The notes under the pieces are model-generated. The model saw only the letters and a program-made list of their open reading frames with translations, had not been told where the DNA came from and made no database searches. A program made the position numbers and the translations under genes. Source: Oegoconia quadripuncta (taxonomy: Eukaryota > Arthropoda > Insecta > Lepidoptera > Autostichidae). Taken from it: a DNA stretch of 64,000 nt. Position 1 is the stretch's first letter. Each line of letters begins with the position of its first letter. The DNA lies in NCBI GenBank assembly GCA_949316235.1, contig OX438741.1:41894567-41958566 (forward strand), read 5' to 3'. Shown here piece after piece: positions 46,399 through 57,264 of the stretch.

Positions 46399-46608
46399 AG
46401 TGTGAACTGAAGTGTCAATTGTGTGAAACCAGTGAACAAATTGTGAAATTTCTCGGTGATAAAAATGATTATTCTTAGTGGGACGATATCGAATACTGAT
46501 GCATTAAAAATGTGAATTGATTTTGTGACGTATTTAGTAATAGTTGCTATTGGTTTACTGTGACTGAATGCTTTGTAATTAGGTCTTGTAACCGGTTTGG
46601 AAAATAAA
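46399..46608 (+). other. 3' UTR of the ZIP transporter, with a poly(A) signal at a SINE junction
   Basis: After the TAA at 46396-46398 the sequence is AT-rich without further exons. AATAAA at 46603-46608 lies exactly where a SINE2 copy starts. A second AATAAA occurs near 47141, past the SINE, so the true transcript end is ambiguous. Confidence 0.45.
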
Positions 46609-46897
46609 CCGCCTCCGGGTTCGATCCCCAGCGGGGTACATGTTTAAGTACTCGGTTTGGTTGGTGGTAGGGCATTTTAAATGTCCGCCTGGGTAGCTAC
46701 CACCATGTTATCTAAATCTGCCACCAAGCAGCAATGTTAATAGCACTGTTGTGTTCCGGCTGTCTGAGATAAGATAGCCAGTCCTCCAAATGTGTTGGGG
46801 TTTCCGGGTCAGTACGCTTCCACCTTCGACCTCATCTTCACTTAATATCAGGGGTGGATGAGGTCAAGTACCAACCCGTTGTGCATGAAAAAAAACC
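46607..46897 (+). repeat. SINE2 at the 3' end of the ZIP gene, head internally deleted
   Basis: Starts ACCGCCTCC and jumps straight to GGGTTCGATCCCC, so the A-box half of the tRNA-like head is gone. The rest is complete with an A-run. Possible short flanking repeat AAACC on both sides. Confidence 0.85.
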
Positions 46898-47280
46898 GTC
46901 AATTTCGTTCGGAGCGCGTCGGAAATGTGAGCGCTATCTTAAACCGGTTTAATCCAGCCAGTGTGTTTGTAGTGATAGAGACGGCGCGCGGCGTCGTGAA
47001 ATGAAAACCGCTAAAAACCGTTTAATTGATATAAAATCCATTTTGTTTCGCTCCTTAAGAAAACCGGTTCTTTTACGATAAGGTAGAGCCAAACTTAAAT
47101 GAAACACTCTTGATGTACTTGACGTTGATTTTGTTTTATAAATAAACCGATGAACAAGCCCTGATTGTAATAACAATCAATCAAATACTATTTATTGCAC
47201 AATTAACGAAAGCTACTCAAACGATTGCAGCGTACATTAATCGCACAAAATGGCGGCCTAACATTGTATTTTGTATATAT

Positions 47281-48793
47281 AACCGACTTCAAAATGGGAG
47301 GCCCTCGATTGGACTGTATTTTTATGATAGTATTTTATATGTATGTTAAATGATATCTCCATGAGTTCAGTGAATCTTGATGGTCTCATAAATTTGATAA
47401 GGTTCATATTTAGCAGGGATGTTATGGATATGAAATTTCGGATCTGGATACGGATATTGGATTTTTAAGGAATTTTGAAAAGAGATATACACATAGGTAA
47501 ATGATTTGACTTTACTTCTATCAATCAATCAATCATTTATTTATTTGTGATACACAGGTGTACAGGTTGTTATGATACATTAACTTATAAATATGATCTC
47601 TGTGATCAGCCAAATTGGCATACAAATATGGTAGTCATGTTAAAATAGTCGTGAAATTTAATAAACAGCAGAATAAATTATATCCGCTAAACAATAAATA
47701 ACATAGAATGAATTAATATTAAACAATTAAATAGCCTCTATATTATGTATCAATTTAAAATTTTAAGGTTAATTTAAATTTAAAATTTTAATTCTAGGTT
47801 ATCATTTGGTGCTACAATCAGTCGTATTATTATTTTAGTGCGATTTCTTCGCTGTTGTACGTCAACGTTTGTCATTGGGGCGCCTAATCATGGTGCTGCT
47901 TTTAAAAAAAAAAGTTACACAATACCTGGTACCTACTTTTTAGAAATACTCTTAAACTTTGTATTTGTGTGACTGTAGTAATAAATAAACGATTTATCCA
48001 TAATTACAATGTTTTTTGAAAATTAGTATAAATAAATAAAATATCCTTAGACATACACACAGCGCCATCTGTTCCACAGTAAGCAATTATAGGCTTGTGT
48101 TGTGGATACCAGATGGTTGATATACAACATAAATACATTTATTTTGTAAATAAATACTTATTATAAATGAAAACATCCATAACTCGGTTACAAATGTCCG
48201 TATTCATCACACAAACATATGCCCCTAGCGGGGTTGGAACCCGCAAACTTTTGGTATAGTGGCCAGAGTTGCTAACCACCATATCAAACAAGTGGTCAGT
48301 ATAGCCCTTTTGTTTTTTTTTTATTTACGTCCACTATTCGAAATTATTAGAAACTTTATATATCGGATTCGGTTACGAAGCTCCATAACATCGCTGGTAA
48401 TTATCAAGATAATTTTATGTTAATGTTTTTCAGTTTTTAATGTAATAATTTCTTTATTTGCATTTTCAACGCCGCGCCCAATACAAGACTGTATTTTTCC
48501 TTGTATATTCCGAGCACACAGTACTCATTATTTTTTGGCATATTGGATATTCAACAAAACTGATTACTATGCTATTGGTTGTGATATACCAACTTTATTT
48601 TGACAATTGACTCGTTCAGATACTGCAAGCGTTGCGAGTCGCGTTCGGATACACAGCACGTTAATACGGACGCCTGCGTTTTGTTATCGCTACATAATTT
48701 ATAATTAACACTTTGAACCCTAAAATTTGGTGATGATCAGGTCAGATCAGATGCACTATGGAGATAGAGGAGGGAAACCAATTGAAGTCGGTT
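47281..48793. mobile_element. Candidate TIR-bounded element containing SINE1
   Basis: AACCGACTTCAA at 47281-47292 and its perfect complement TTGAAGTCGGTT at 48782-48793. ACCGACTTCAAA-type ends are frequent in lepidopteran repeats, and a fragment with GACTTCAAAAAAGTAGG is at 5968. Interior is AT-rich without a frame, with a (TCAA)n LINE tail at 47520. Confidence 0.45.
48030..48297 (-). repeat. SINE1, full length, slightly diverged
   Basis: Complete family structure; B box complement altered to GGGGTTGGAACCC. It lies inside the TIR-bounded block 47281-48793. Confidence 0.85.
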
Positions 48794-49149
48794 TGTTTTG
48801 CCAATTGGTAGGTTTTGAAAATTGTTCACCCAGGTACCACTTATCAAGTCTGCCACTAAGCAGCAATGTCAACAGCATATAGTTGAGATAAGATGGTCAT
48901 AATGGGCGAGTTTTGTAACCATCGCATTGATGATCACTGGTCATTTTAAATGTGGCATGGTACTCCAGTAGCGACTATTGTTTGATATGTTATTAGGTGT
49001 ACTTAACTACGATTATCGGTACGGTAATTTGAACTGTCGGAAGGTTCTGAAGACCACATGTAAGCCCCATTCCAAATACAATCACGGGATACACAAATAG
49101 TGTTAAAGAATTTCGTTAAAACAATGAGTGAACTTGTTCTATAAGGTGT

Positions 49150-49607
49150 TCCAAGGGCGTTAATAAATCGACCTTGAGTTTGCGTTCAGTGTTCAGTCTC
49201 GATACTATTATTTTTTTTGAAACGGTGATAATATGCAACCGATTCTCAAGTACCAAGGTCATCTCAATCTTGAGAACGGTTTATTAATACAAGTCTTGAG
49301 GCTGTATCACCCGAGATGCGTCTTAAAAAGTTGACGCTATCTCAAGCTCCGTGCTAATTTATAAACCAATCTTGAGGTCTACTCAGCTGAGATCACTTCT
49401 AAAGTATTCGCCTCAGCGGCGAATGAATGATTGATAGTCTTGAGTTTCGTTCATTAATACGTGAAACTCGGCGCACCTCTCAAGTGAGTACTGCTTGAGT
49501 ATTCACGTGCGTTTCAGGTCTCAAGTTAGGTTTATTAATCGATACGTTAACTTGAGACCGATCACAAGACTTTTCTCAATCTTGAGAATGGTTTATTAAT
49601 ACGGGCC
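49150..49607 (+). mobile_element. MITE-B, long copy with duplicated left part
   Basis: Right terminus TTTATTAATACGGGCC followed by TTA. The left side has TTAATAAATCGACCTTGAG and an extra CTTGAGAACGGTTTATTAAT unit, suggesting internal duplication; left terminus not clean. Confidence 0.65.
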
Positions 49608-50084
49608 TTAGTTTACTTTAATTGGAGTACGACTTACATAGCTCGATTTTATTTGAATCCCTTATTTGTGAATAAAATAAATGGCAACATTCGGCTACGT
49701 TTATCTAAATCTATCGACAGATAACATTAGAATATAAAAATAAGCGAGAAGCAATGGGGTATCGTATGACAGATGCTCATAGACTATATGTAGCTTCAAC
49801 GTGTGTTGTTTTTCATACAAATGGTTGTACTCCTGTGAATCAGAGCTTTAGATAACCGCTAAGGTATTTTGGACATAGACGTCGACCACTTAACAGGTTC
49901 ACTGTCGAATCGCGACGACCGGGTCTAAATTGGCCATTTTGAATTGCCAACAAAAACTAAATTGAACCAATATGTTACGGGAATAATCTTACACAATATT
50001 CATTTACCAATGACGTTAGTTTGATAACACCAAACACATTTCAAAATTCCATTTGTCCCACGACCAACCCTCAGGTTTCAGCAG

Positions 50085-50275
50085 AATACCAGTGTTTTGC
50101 CCGCCACGGGCAAATCCATACACTGAGCTGTAGCCTTTTTGTATACTGCGGCACACACATAATATTTGTTGTTTCTGTACTCGTGTTTTATTGTTTTAGT
50201 TGTATTTTTCATATTTAAAATTTATTATGTGTGTGAACATGGATGCAAATAAATTGCTTATCTATCTATTTAAAT
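50085..50275 (+). repeat. LINE 3' UTR fragment, plus strand
   Basis: CCAGTGTTTTGCCCGCCACG ... GGATGCAAATAAATTGCTTA TCTATCTATTT, the plus-strand counterpart of 38866-39032. Confidence 0.55.
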
Positions 50276-51128
50276 GAATACAGACAACAAAAAACCAAAG
50301 ACGGCAAAGGAAAGACAAAAATCCATGCTCAGTACCGCTCAACACAACACGACTTACACCCCTTGCTCGCAAACTTCTCACGAGAGTTCTAAGTAAGGGA
50401 CACGCACCGGTGCGTGGTCGGCATTGCACCTGTTAAGCCCCAGGGCTGAGCATGCGTAAAGGGCTCAAATTACTGGATCACGGGGATCGCAGAAAAAACA
50501 TCTGCAAATTTTTTTATTGAATTTATACTGGTTTATGGCTTATAATAGCTCTGACAAAAGATTCAGTCAAAAAATTTGTCAGCGAAGTAAATTTAAATAG
50601 AATAAATTTATTCGTCGACCATGACACAAGTCACTTAACCTGAATACTGGGTTGGTATACAGTTAAAACTAATAAAAGGAGACGTGACCCATATCAGGGG
50701 CAATGAAATGGTCCAGACTCAGCATGTGCTGTGGGTAGACACCCTCAGCGCTGTTCATTCTGCCAGAACCATTGAGATACTCGTATGTGCGCATCTCAGG
50801 GCACACAAAGTTATATGATTTCACAAACATTGTACTCTGCAATTCATAGTCCATAATATAAATGAATTGTTATAATTTTGATGATGGTATTAAAATCTTA
50901 GACGCTTCGAGTGATTGTGTAATGACAATCTGTCAGTCATTCATCAGTCACCGTGTTGAATAAACGTTCTTTCAAGGCGAAATAGAACTTGACGGACGAT
51001 CTCGCACTGAGCGTCTAATGTCGGAATCATTCAATCATTTGTTATTGTTGACTGACGCCTGCATGAGTGCATAAATGACGTCCTGTCTATAACGAACACT
51101 TTCGACGCCGCCGGCACTACGATACGAC

Positions 51129-51399
51129 CTGGATTAATAAAACGATCTCAAGATTGAGGTGGACTTGAGATACCATTGGATATTTAAACAGCATCCAAAA
51201 GCATTGTATTGTCTGGGTCTCAATTTTAAAACTGCTTTATTAATACAGCCCTACAACACTTAGGCCCATATTTCAGAATGTTACTTAAGCGTAGATCTGC
51301 GCTTGAGCATAGAAAGAGATGCCGCTATACAAGATACATTAAGCTGTGCCTTTTTAACTGTCCTCAAGCGGAGATCATTCTTTAATACGGCCCTTAGTC
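51129..51399. mobile_element. Two MITE-B relatives side by side
   Basis: 51129-51252 runs from GGATTAATAAAACGATCTCA to TTTATTAATACAGCCCTA. 51265-51397 starts GGCCCATATTTCAG with TTA before it and ends TTTAATACGGCCC with TTA after. Both share the family ends but have different interiors. A third relative is at about 58098-58228. Confidence 0.5.
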
Positions 51400-52299
51400 A
51401 TTATATATCTCTAACTTGGCCATTTATAAATAAATAGTAAAGTAAATGTAGTTTGTATCCACCATCCTATTGCTATGTTTCGATAGTTTAAGATAAGATA
51501 GTCCTCTTAGTAACACCACTGTGCCTCTTTACAAGGAATATGCTAAAGCCACACGAAATCTTCCGATAGTTATAGACCCGTACCGATGTTTAGAAGTAAG
51601 CCGTAACCACCCCAATTATCAGGGGCGTGATATGGTCGTCGGACTTGTGAGGTCTCCATTCATGTACTTAGCCATTTCTCGAACCTCGAAAGAAATGTTT
51701 ATAATGGTATTTTTCAATGGATATCGTATTAATTAAGTACTTAGTATACAATAAATGAATGTCTGTTTATTGATTACATTGCAAATAATGTTTTTTTTTT
51801 CGTTTGACTCGAATGGTTCTTGCTGCGTAAAGACGTTTTGTCTTAACCAAGTCTGACAAGCGAAGAATAGGTAAGTCAGGTGAAGGAAACTTTGTAGCAA
51901 TTAATAATATTGTAGTTAAATATGTTACAAAATGATTATGTTAAAGTACATTTGTCATATATCTTAAATACATTGCAATAAAGTTGATTTCACCTTAGTC
52001 ACCTGCAGCTGGAAATGTACCCTCATTTTCTCTAGTGTACTAGAAAAAGTTCAAGGCTAAACATGATCACAGATCAGGGTCAAATTATATGAATTCAAGC
52101 TAAATTTTATACCTACATTAAGAGAACAAGTTACTGATGGGATAACATGTTCCCTAGCACGCTAGATCCATTGTATAATTACGTCTATCGGACTAGGTAA
52201 CACAATTGCGTCAAGAGATACGAAAACCAAGTGTGTCACATTTTTTTAGGTAAATAAATACTTCAAGGGAATAATTTAGTGATGCGACCTCATGTTCTC

Positions 52300-52500
52300 T
52301 AGCGCGCTAGACCTATTGCAATATGTCGTGCAAACAGCAAACTCTTCATTCATAATGCGAACAGCCAGGGCATGGAACTCCCGGCGTCACCAAAAGCCCA
52401 CAATCAAGAGTAAGGCGAATAGGCGTCGACAGATCTTCATTGCTTCATCACCGACATCTTCATCAATTTCCAACAGGTGAGATTGTGGTCATACACATCC
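52300..52500 (+). pseudogene. 5'-truncated LINE ORF2 tail (copy 3, diverged)
   Basis: Shares RTARAWNS and the end SSPTSSSIS with the copies at 504 and 8119, with a small internal deletion. A 3' fragment of the same family is also visible at 20447-20490. Confidence 0.5.
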
Positions 52501-52564
52501 AGGCAATTATAAAAAAGATTGTCAATGTACTTCAATTATGGTACTCACGTGGAACAAAGTCTGA

Positions 52565-52690
52565 AAAATCAATCAATCAATTAAGTACACTTTATTGTAC
52601 AACCAGGCGGTCTAATCGCTATTAAGCGATTTCTACCGGACAACCTTTGGGTAGAGAAAAAAGTAGAACGGGATAAAAGAAAGTAGGTTT
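52565..52690 (-). repeat. LINE 3' end fragment
   Basis: (TCAA)n then AAGTACACTTTATTGTACAA and CGGTCTAATCGCTATTAAGC, a common reversed LINE terminus in Lepidoptera. Confidence 0.45.
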
Positions 52691-52860
52691 GTGCACCAAT
52701 GATTTAAAAAATATATATATAAAATAATAGATACCAAACAATAGATATAAACATACATACGTTAGATATGAACATCAACTTGCATGCAATGATAGTGTAA
52801 AATATACCTACATATATAGTGATGAATTATTATATATACATATACAATATATGTGACACC

Positions 52861-53043
52861 TGTGGTATATTGGAATAGGGGGTGGCAACCCAAAAGTAAA
52901 GTGTTGTGACTCTGTGGTACGAAAAACTGTAATGGTGTTTTTGTGTATTAGTTAATTATTGATTTGTTTTAGAATTCATGTTGAAATTAAGATTATAACT
53001 GGTCAGATTACAAGGGTTGTTTTATTCTGCAAAATACATAATA
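52861..53043 (+). repeat. 5' LTR of the env-less Gypsy element
   Basis: 183 bp, starts TGTGGTATATTGG and ends ACATAATA; no difference from 57077-57259. Confidence 0.95.
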
Positions 53044-53044
53044 C

Positions 53045-53058
53045 TGGCGACGAGAAGG
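53045..53058 (+). other. Primer-binding site of the env-less Gypsy element
   Basis: TGGCGACGAGAAGG one base after the 5' LTR; TGG matches a tRNA 3' CCA end. I cannot name the tRNA. Confidence 0.65.
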
Positions 53059-53078
53059 CAAGAACAAACGCTGATAAA

Positions 53079-53879
53079 ATGATTGGGCAATTGGAGCAAT
53101 TCAAGTTGGGTGAGGATTGTCAAAGCTATATTGAACGTTTGGAGCAGTTCTTTATTGTGAACAATGTCGAGAAAGAGAAAAAGGTAGCTCTAATGATTAC
53201 TTTGTTGGGCCCCGAAGTCTATAACATTTTGAAGAATCTCATATCGCCAGAGGTACCATCGTCAAAATCTTATGTGGAGTTGAAAACTGTCATGATCAAC
53301 CATTTCGCGCCGGAAAGGTTGACTATAGCAGAGCGATATAAGTTCTATAAATGTACACAGAAAGACAACCAGCGAATTCAAGATTTTTATCTGGAAATTA
53401 AAAAATTGGCAGTTACATGCAACTTTGGGAATTTTTTGGCACAGGCTCTCCGAGACAAATTTGTTTGTGGATTAAAAAATGATATTATCCAAAAGAGGCT
53501 GTTATCAGAAAAAGAGGTTACATTGGAGGAGGCTTACCAAAAAGCCTTGGGAATGGAAAGTGCAGAAGTGGAACAAAGAGAATTATCAGGAAATACTCAA
53601 GGTATTTATCAAAATAGAACCCAGGTACAAAAGAATGGGACAAATACTTGTTGGAGGTGTGGGAAATATCACAACGCTATGAATTGCTTCGCTAAAGAGC
53701 TGACATGCTACAAGTGCAATAGAAAAGGACATCTTTCATATAAATGTATAAGCAAAAGGGAAACGGGTAAGGTACGAGCATTGGAAGAGGAGAAAGAAGA
53801 ATTGGAAAATGGACAGGAGGAGGAGGTGGGGATGTTGGGCAGAGTGTGCGGGGAAGAACCATATATTTTGAATATGTGA
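53079..53879 (+). CDS. gag: Gag with two zinc knuckles (env-less Gypsy element)
   Basis: 266 residues from the ATG at 53079. The open frame extends upstream into the LTR, but this ATG is the first after the primer-binding site. The first ~190 residues are a helical retrotransposon-gag capsid region. Two Cys-His knuckles follow, CWRCGKYHNAMNC (spacing 2-3-4) and CYKCNRKGHLSYKC (the canonical 2-4-4), then a Glu-rich tail. It ends at UGA, 53877-53879. The next base triplet is CUA and the same frame continues without another stop into pol, so a share of ribosomes reading through would make Gag-Pol. Role: particle assembly and RNA packaging. Confidence 0.9.
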   Translation: MIGQLEQFKLGEDCQSYIERLEQFFIVNNVEKEKKVALMITLLGPEVYNILKNLISPEVPSSKSYVELKTVMINHFAPERLTIAERYKFYKCTQKDNQRIQDFYLEIKKLAVTCNFGNFLAQALRDKFVCGLKNDIIQKRLLSEKEVTLEEAYQKALGMESAEVEQRELSGNTQGIYQNRTQVQKNGTNTCWRCGKYHNAMNCFAKELTCYKCNRKGHLSYKCISKRETGKVRALEEEKEELENGQEEEVGMLGRVCGEEPYILNM

Positions 53880-56800
53880 CTAGACGGACGCCAAGTGCCT
53901 ATGGAAGTGGATACAGGAGCATGCAGAAGTGTAATGTCTTATAAATCATATATTAAATTAATGAAAGAGAAAGACAGACAATTACATCACTTAAATGGTA
54001 AATTAAAATCGGTATGTGGTGACATTTTAGTAGTGAAAGGGATAGCAAAAGTGTGGGTTGAATGTAACAAGGTGGGAAGAGAACTAGAATTGGTTATTGT
54101 TGATACACAGGATTTGCCAATAGCTTTGTTGGGTAGGGACTGGCTCAAGGTGTTTTATCCAAACTGGAAAAAGTGGTTTCAACAAAACCAGGTAAACGTA
54201 GTTTCAGGGCAGTTTCTGTGTGGTGAAATTCATGAGGAACTTAAGGAGATTTCAGACAAAAAACCTTTGTTTTCATTGGATAGATCATCACATATAGAGC
54301 ATTTTAAGGCAGTATTACAATTTAAATCTGAGGTGGGGCCAATATTTCACAAGGCATATAGTGTACCATATGCAATAAAATCAAAAGTTGCGGAGGAATT
54401 AGAGTCATTGGAAAAGGCAGGAATAATAACTAAAACACAGTACAGTGAGTGGGCTAGCCCAATAGTAGTGGCACCTAAGGGGGAAAATGCAATTAGGTTA
54501 TGTGTGGACTATAAAGCCACGGTGAACAAATTATTAGATTTGGATCATTATCCCTTACCGATTCCTGAGGATATATTTAATGAATTGGGAGGGGCAACAT
54601 GTTTCTGTGTTTTAGATTTACAAGGTGCGTATCAACAATTATTGTTACACCCCGATTCAAAAAAATACCTTACTCTAAATACACACCTAGGACTTTATGA
54701 ACCAAATCGGTTGCCCTTTGGAGTATCAAGTGGGCCGGCAATTTTTCAATCGGTAATGGATAGGATCTTGCAAAATATGGATGGGGTTAGATGTTATATT
54801 GATGATGTGATTCTCTGGGGGAAAAATAAATCTGAATGTAAAAGTCGGTTATATACAGTATTAGAAAGGTTAGTATATTATAATGTGAGGATTAATTGGA
54901 ACAAATGTCAATTTTATAGATCTGAAATAAATTTTTTGGGCCATGCTATTGATAACAAAGGAATTAGGCCTCAAAGTAAAAAAGTTGAGGCAATAAGGGA
55001 TGCTCCCGTTCCTGATTCCATTCAAAAGTTACAAGCTTATTTGGGACTCTTCAACTATTATCGAAGATTTCTGCCAAATGTCACCAAGGTATTATATCCT
55101 TTATATCAGTTATTGAAGAAAGACTCCCAATATATTTGGTCAGAGAACTGTCAGAGAGCATTTGAACAGAGTAAAGAACTTATTTTACAAAACAATATTT
55201 TAGTCCATTTTGATGCAACTAAAGAATTATTTGTTACTTGTGATGCTAGTAGTTATGGTTGGGGAGCAGTATTAAGTCATCAACTGGATAGTGAACCAAT
55301 ATATTTCGCGTCGGGAACTCTAACAGAGGCACAAAAACGATATTCACAGATTGAAAAAGAGGGACTGGCTGTGATGTTTGCAGTAAGGAAGTTTCATAAA
55401 TTTCTTTATGGTAGGCATTTTAGCTCGGTCACTGACCATCAATCATTAAAAATTCTGTTTAGTGAAAATAAAGGTATTCCGGTCATGGCTAGCGCAAGGA
55501 TCCAACGGTGGGCTATCACACTATCAGCCTACCGGTATAAAATATTACATAGAAAAGGGAATAGTATTGCGAATGCTGATGCCTTATCTAGGTGTCCATT
55601 GCCCGAAATTAATGATACCAATGATGAAGGAAGTATAAACATGTTCAATTTAACCCAGGCTATACCGTTGTCATTTCATGATATTGCTAATTATACTCAA
55701 AAAGATATAATTTTAGCCAAAGTGTATGACATGGTCATGAGAGGGTGGCCTCGGACAGTAAGTGATGACAAGTTAAAGCCATATTTTTCGAAACGAACGG
55801 AATTATCTGTGGACCAAAATTGTGTAATGTGGGGAAATAGGGTGATAGTGCCATTGCATTTGAGAGAAAAAATTTTAAAATCATTTCACACAATTCATAC
55901 AGGTATTGTTAGTACAAAAATGTTGATGAGGAGTTATTGTTGGTGGCCAAATGTTGATCAGGACATAGAAAAAATGGTAACAAATTGTGTAACGTGTCAA
56001 ATATTTCAAAATTTTAAGGGTAACACGCCATTAGTTCCATGGAATAAAACTTCAGTAAATTTTCAAAGAGTACACATTGATTTCTTTTCATATAATAATG
56101 TAACTTTTTTACTACTTGTGGATACTAGATCAAAGTGGTTAGATATTCATATTATGAAAAATACAACGGCATCACACACAATAGAGAAACTTTGTAAAAC
56201 TTTTGCGATTATAGGATTACCCAGGGAATTAGTGAGTGACAATGGACCTCCATTCACGTCGGAGGAGTTTTTAAAGTTTTTGCAGGCTAATAACATAAGG
56301 CCAATAAAGAGTCCACCCTACCATGCCCAATCGAATGGAATAGCCGAAAGGCACATTCAAACGGTAAAAAAATATTTAAAAAAACAATTAGATGACAAAG
56401 TTTCTACCAATATAGAAATAGTGATTCAAAACTTTTTGTTTTTCTTTAGGAATGCACCACACTGTTCAACTGGTATATCACCAAATGAGATCATTTTTAA
56501 ACAAAAAATAAGAACATTATATGATGATATAAAACCAAGTGAAGTCATAAGTAAAAAAGATGTAAAAGTATATGGTAATAATAAAATAAGATTGTATGCG
56601 GTAGGACAGAAAGTTTATTGTAAAGATTTGCAGAGAAGAGATAAGTGTGTAAAAGGAGTTATTGTTAAAATATTGAGTACTGTATGTTACTTGGTAAATG
56701 TAAGTGGTGTTATAAAACAGTATCATGCTGATAGTTTAAGGCCTGATTATGAGGATCAACATGAGATTTTGACAGATATTAATTTGGAAGAATCGAACTA

Positions 56801-57026
56801 TAAAGAAAGTGATGATCAAGTGATACAAGAAAAGGAGGTGGTGGTGGATATAACTCATAGGGGGGAGGATAGGCAAGGGGTGGAATTTGGAATGTCGAGT
56901 AATAGTGCAGGAAATGGGGAACAGGAAACTGATAATACAAAGGAGGGAAATGAGATTGATTCTGAGGTACGGGACGTGCGTAGGTCATCAAGAGTAAGAC
57001 GAGTGCCAGTAAGATTAGATTTATAA
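53880..57026 (+). CDS. pol: Pol polyprotein (protease, RT, RNase H, integrase), same frame as gag
   Basis: The frame continues directly from the gag UGA; the first possible in-frame ATG is 53901. Seen, numbered from 53895: protease active site DTGA near residues 6-9, whose Asp-Thr-Gly is only some 30 bases after the gag stop; reverse transcriptase with FCVLDLQGAYQQ and catalytic YIDD near 300; RNase H with CDAS near 449 and TDHQ near 514; integrase HHCC finger (~664-701) and D-D-E core (Asp ~729, Asp ~782, Glu ~818); a basic tail with RRSSRVRRVP. The frame is intact to the stop at 57026, 34 bases before the purine tract. Expression as a Gag-Pol fusion by stop read-through is inferred from the arrangement. 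Confidence 0.94.
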   Translation, partial: LDGRQVPMEVDTGACRSVMSYKSYIKLMKEKDRQLHHLNGKLKSVCGDILVVKGIAKVWVECNKVGRELELVIVDTQDLPIALLGRDWLKVFYPNWKKWFQQNQVNVVSGQFLCGEIHEELKEISDKKPLFSLDRSSHIEHFKAVLQFKSEVGPIFHKAYSVPYAIKSKVAEELESLEKAGIITKTQYSEWASPIVVAPKGENAIRLCVDYKATVNKLLDLDHYPLPIPEDIFNELGGATCFCVLDLQGAYQQLLLHPDSKKYLTLNTHLGLYEPNRLPFGVSSGPAIFQSVMDRILQNMDGVRCYIDDVILWGKNKSECKSRLYTVLERLVYYNVRINWNKCQFYRSEINFLGHAIDNKGIRPQSKKVEAIRDAPVPDSIQKLQAYLGLFNYYRRFLPNVTKVLYPLYQLLKKDSQYIWSENCQRAFEQSKELILQNNILVHFDATKELFVTCDASSYGWGAVLSHQLDSEPIYFASGTLTEAQKRYSQIEKEGLAVMFAVRKFHKFLYGRHFSSVTDHQSLKILFSENKGIPVMASARIQRWAITLSAYRYKILHRKGNSIANADALSRCPLPEINDTNDEGSINMFNLTQAIPLSFHDIANYTQKDIILAKVYDMVMRGWPRTVSDDKLKPYFSKRTELSVDQNCVMWGNRVIVPLHLREKILKSFHTIHTGIVSTKMLMRSYCWWPNVDQDIEKMVTNCVTCQIFQNFKGNTPLVPWNKTSVNFQRVHIDFFSYNNVTFLLLVDTRSKWLDIHIMKNTTASHTIEKLCKTFAIIGLPRELVSDNGPPFTSEEFLKFLQANNIRPIKSPPYHAQSNGIAERHIQTVKKYLKKQLDDKVSTNIEIVIQNFLFFFRNAPHCSTGISPNEIIFKQKIRTLYDDIKPSEVISKKDVKVYGNNKIRLYAVGQKVYCKDLQRRDKCVKGVIVKILSTVCYLVNVSGVIKQYHADSLRPDYEDQHEILTDINLEESNYKESDDQVIQEKEVVVDITHRGEDRQGVEFGMSSNSAGNGEQETDNTKEGNEIDSEVRDVRRSSRVRRVPVRLDL

Positions 57027-57060
57027 GTTGATCATTAATTATTTGTTAGCGAAGTTAATT

Positions 57061-57076
57061 GGAAAGAGGAGGAAAG
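57061..57076 (+). other. Polypurine tract of the env-less Gypsy element
   Basis: Sixteen consecutive purines (GGAAAGAGGAGGAAAG) directly before the 3' LTR. Confidence 0.85.
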
Positions 57077-57259
57077 TGTGGTATATTGGAATAGGGGGTG
57101 GCAACCCAAAAGTAAAGTGTTGTGACTCTGTGGTACGAAAAACTGTAATGGTGTTTTTGTGTATTAGTTAATTATTGATTTGTTTTAGAATTCATGTTGA
57201 AATTAAGATTATAACTGGTCAGATTACAAGGGTTGTTTTATTCTGCAAAATACATAATA
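57077..57259 (+). repeat. 3' LTR of the env-less Gypsy element
   Basis: 183 bp, identical to the 5' copy, flanked on the right by the ACACC duplication. Confidence 0.95.
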
Positions 57260-57264
57260 ACACC

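Larger units (their letters stand above)
49650..52290. other. No gene recognised
   Basis: Contains the LINE piece at 50085 and MITE-B relatives at 51129. 50690-50800 and 29800-29900 share weak similarity (GACTCAGCAT.TGCTG and TTCTGCCAG.ACCA on the plus strand), so they may be one old repeat. Confidence 0.4.
52861..57259 (+). mobile_element. Gypsy (Ty3) LTR retrotransposon without env, full length
   Basis: 4399 bp with identical 183-bp LTRs, a 5-bp target duplication ACACC (52856-52860 and 57260-57264), a primer-binding site, gag and pol in one frame divided by a single stop, and a perfect purine tract before the 3' LTR. Domain order protease-RT-RNase H-integrase makes it Ty3/Gypsy. The compact size and CCHC Gag suggest a mag-like lineage, which is inference. 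Identical LTRs and undamaged frames imply recent activity. Confidence 0.96.

Noticed and set aside
52959..53078. Upstream extension of Gag of the env-less element
   Set aside because: The extension lies in the LTR and across the primer-binding site; the first ATG after it (53079) is the natural start.
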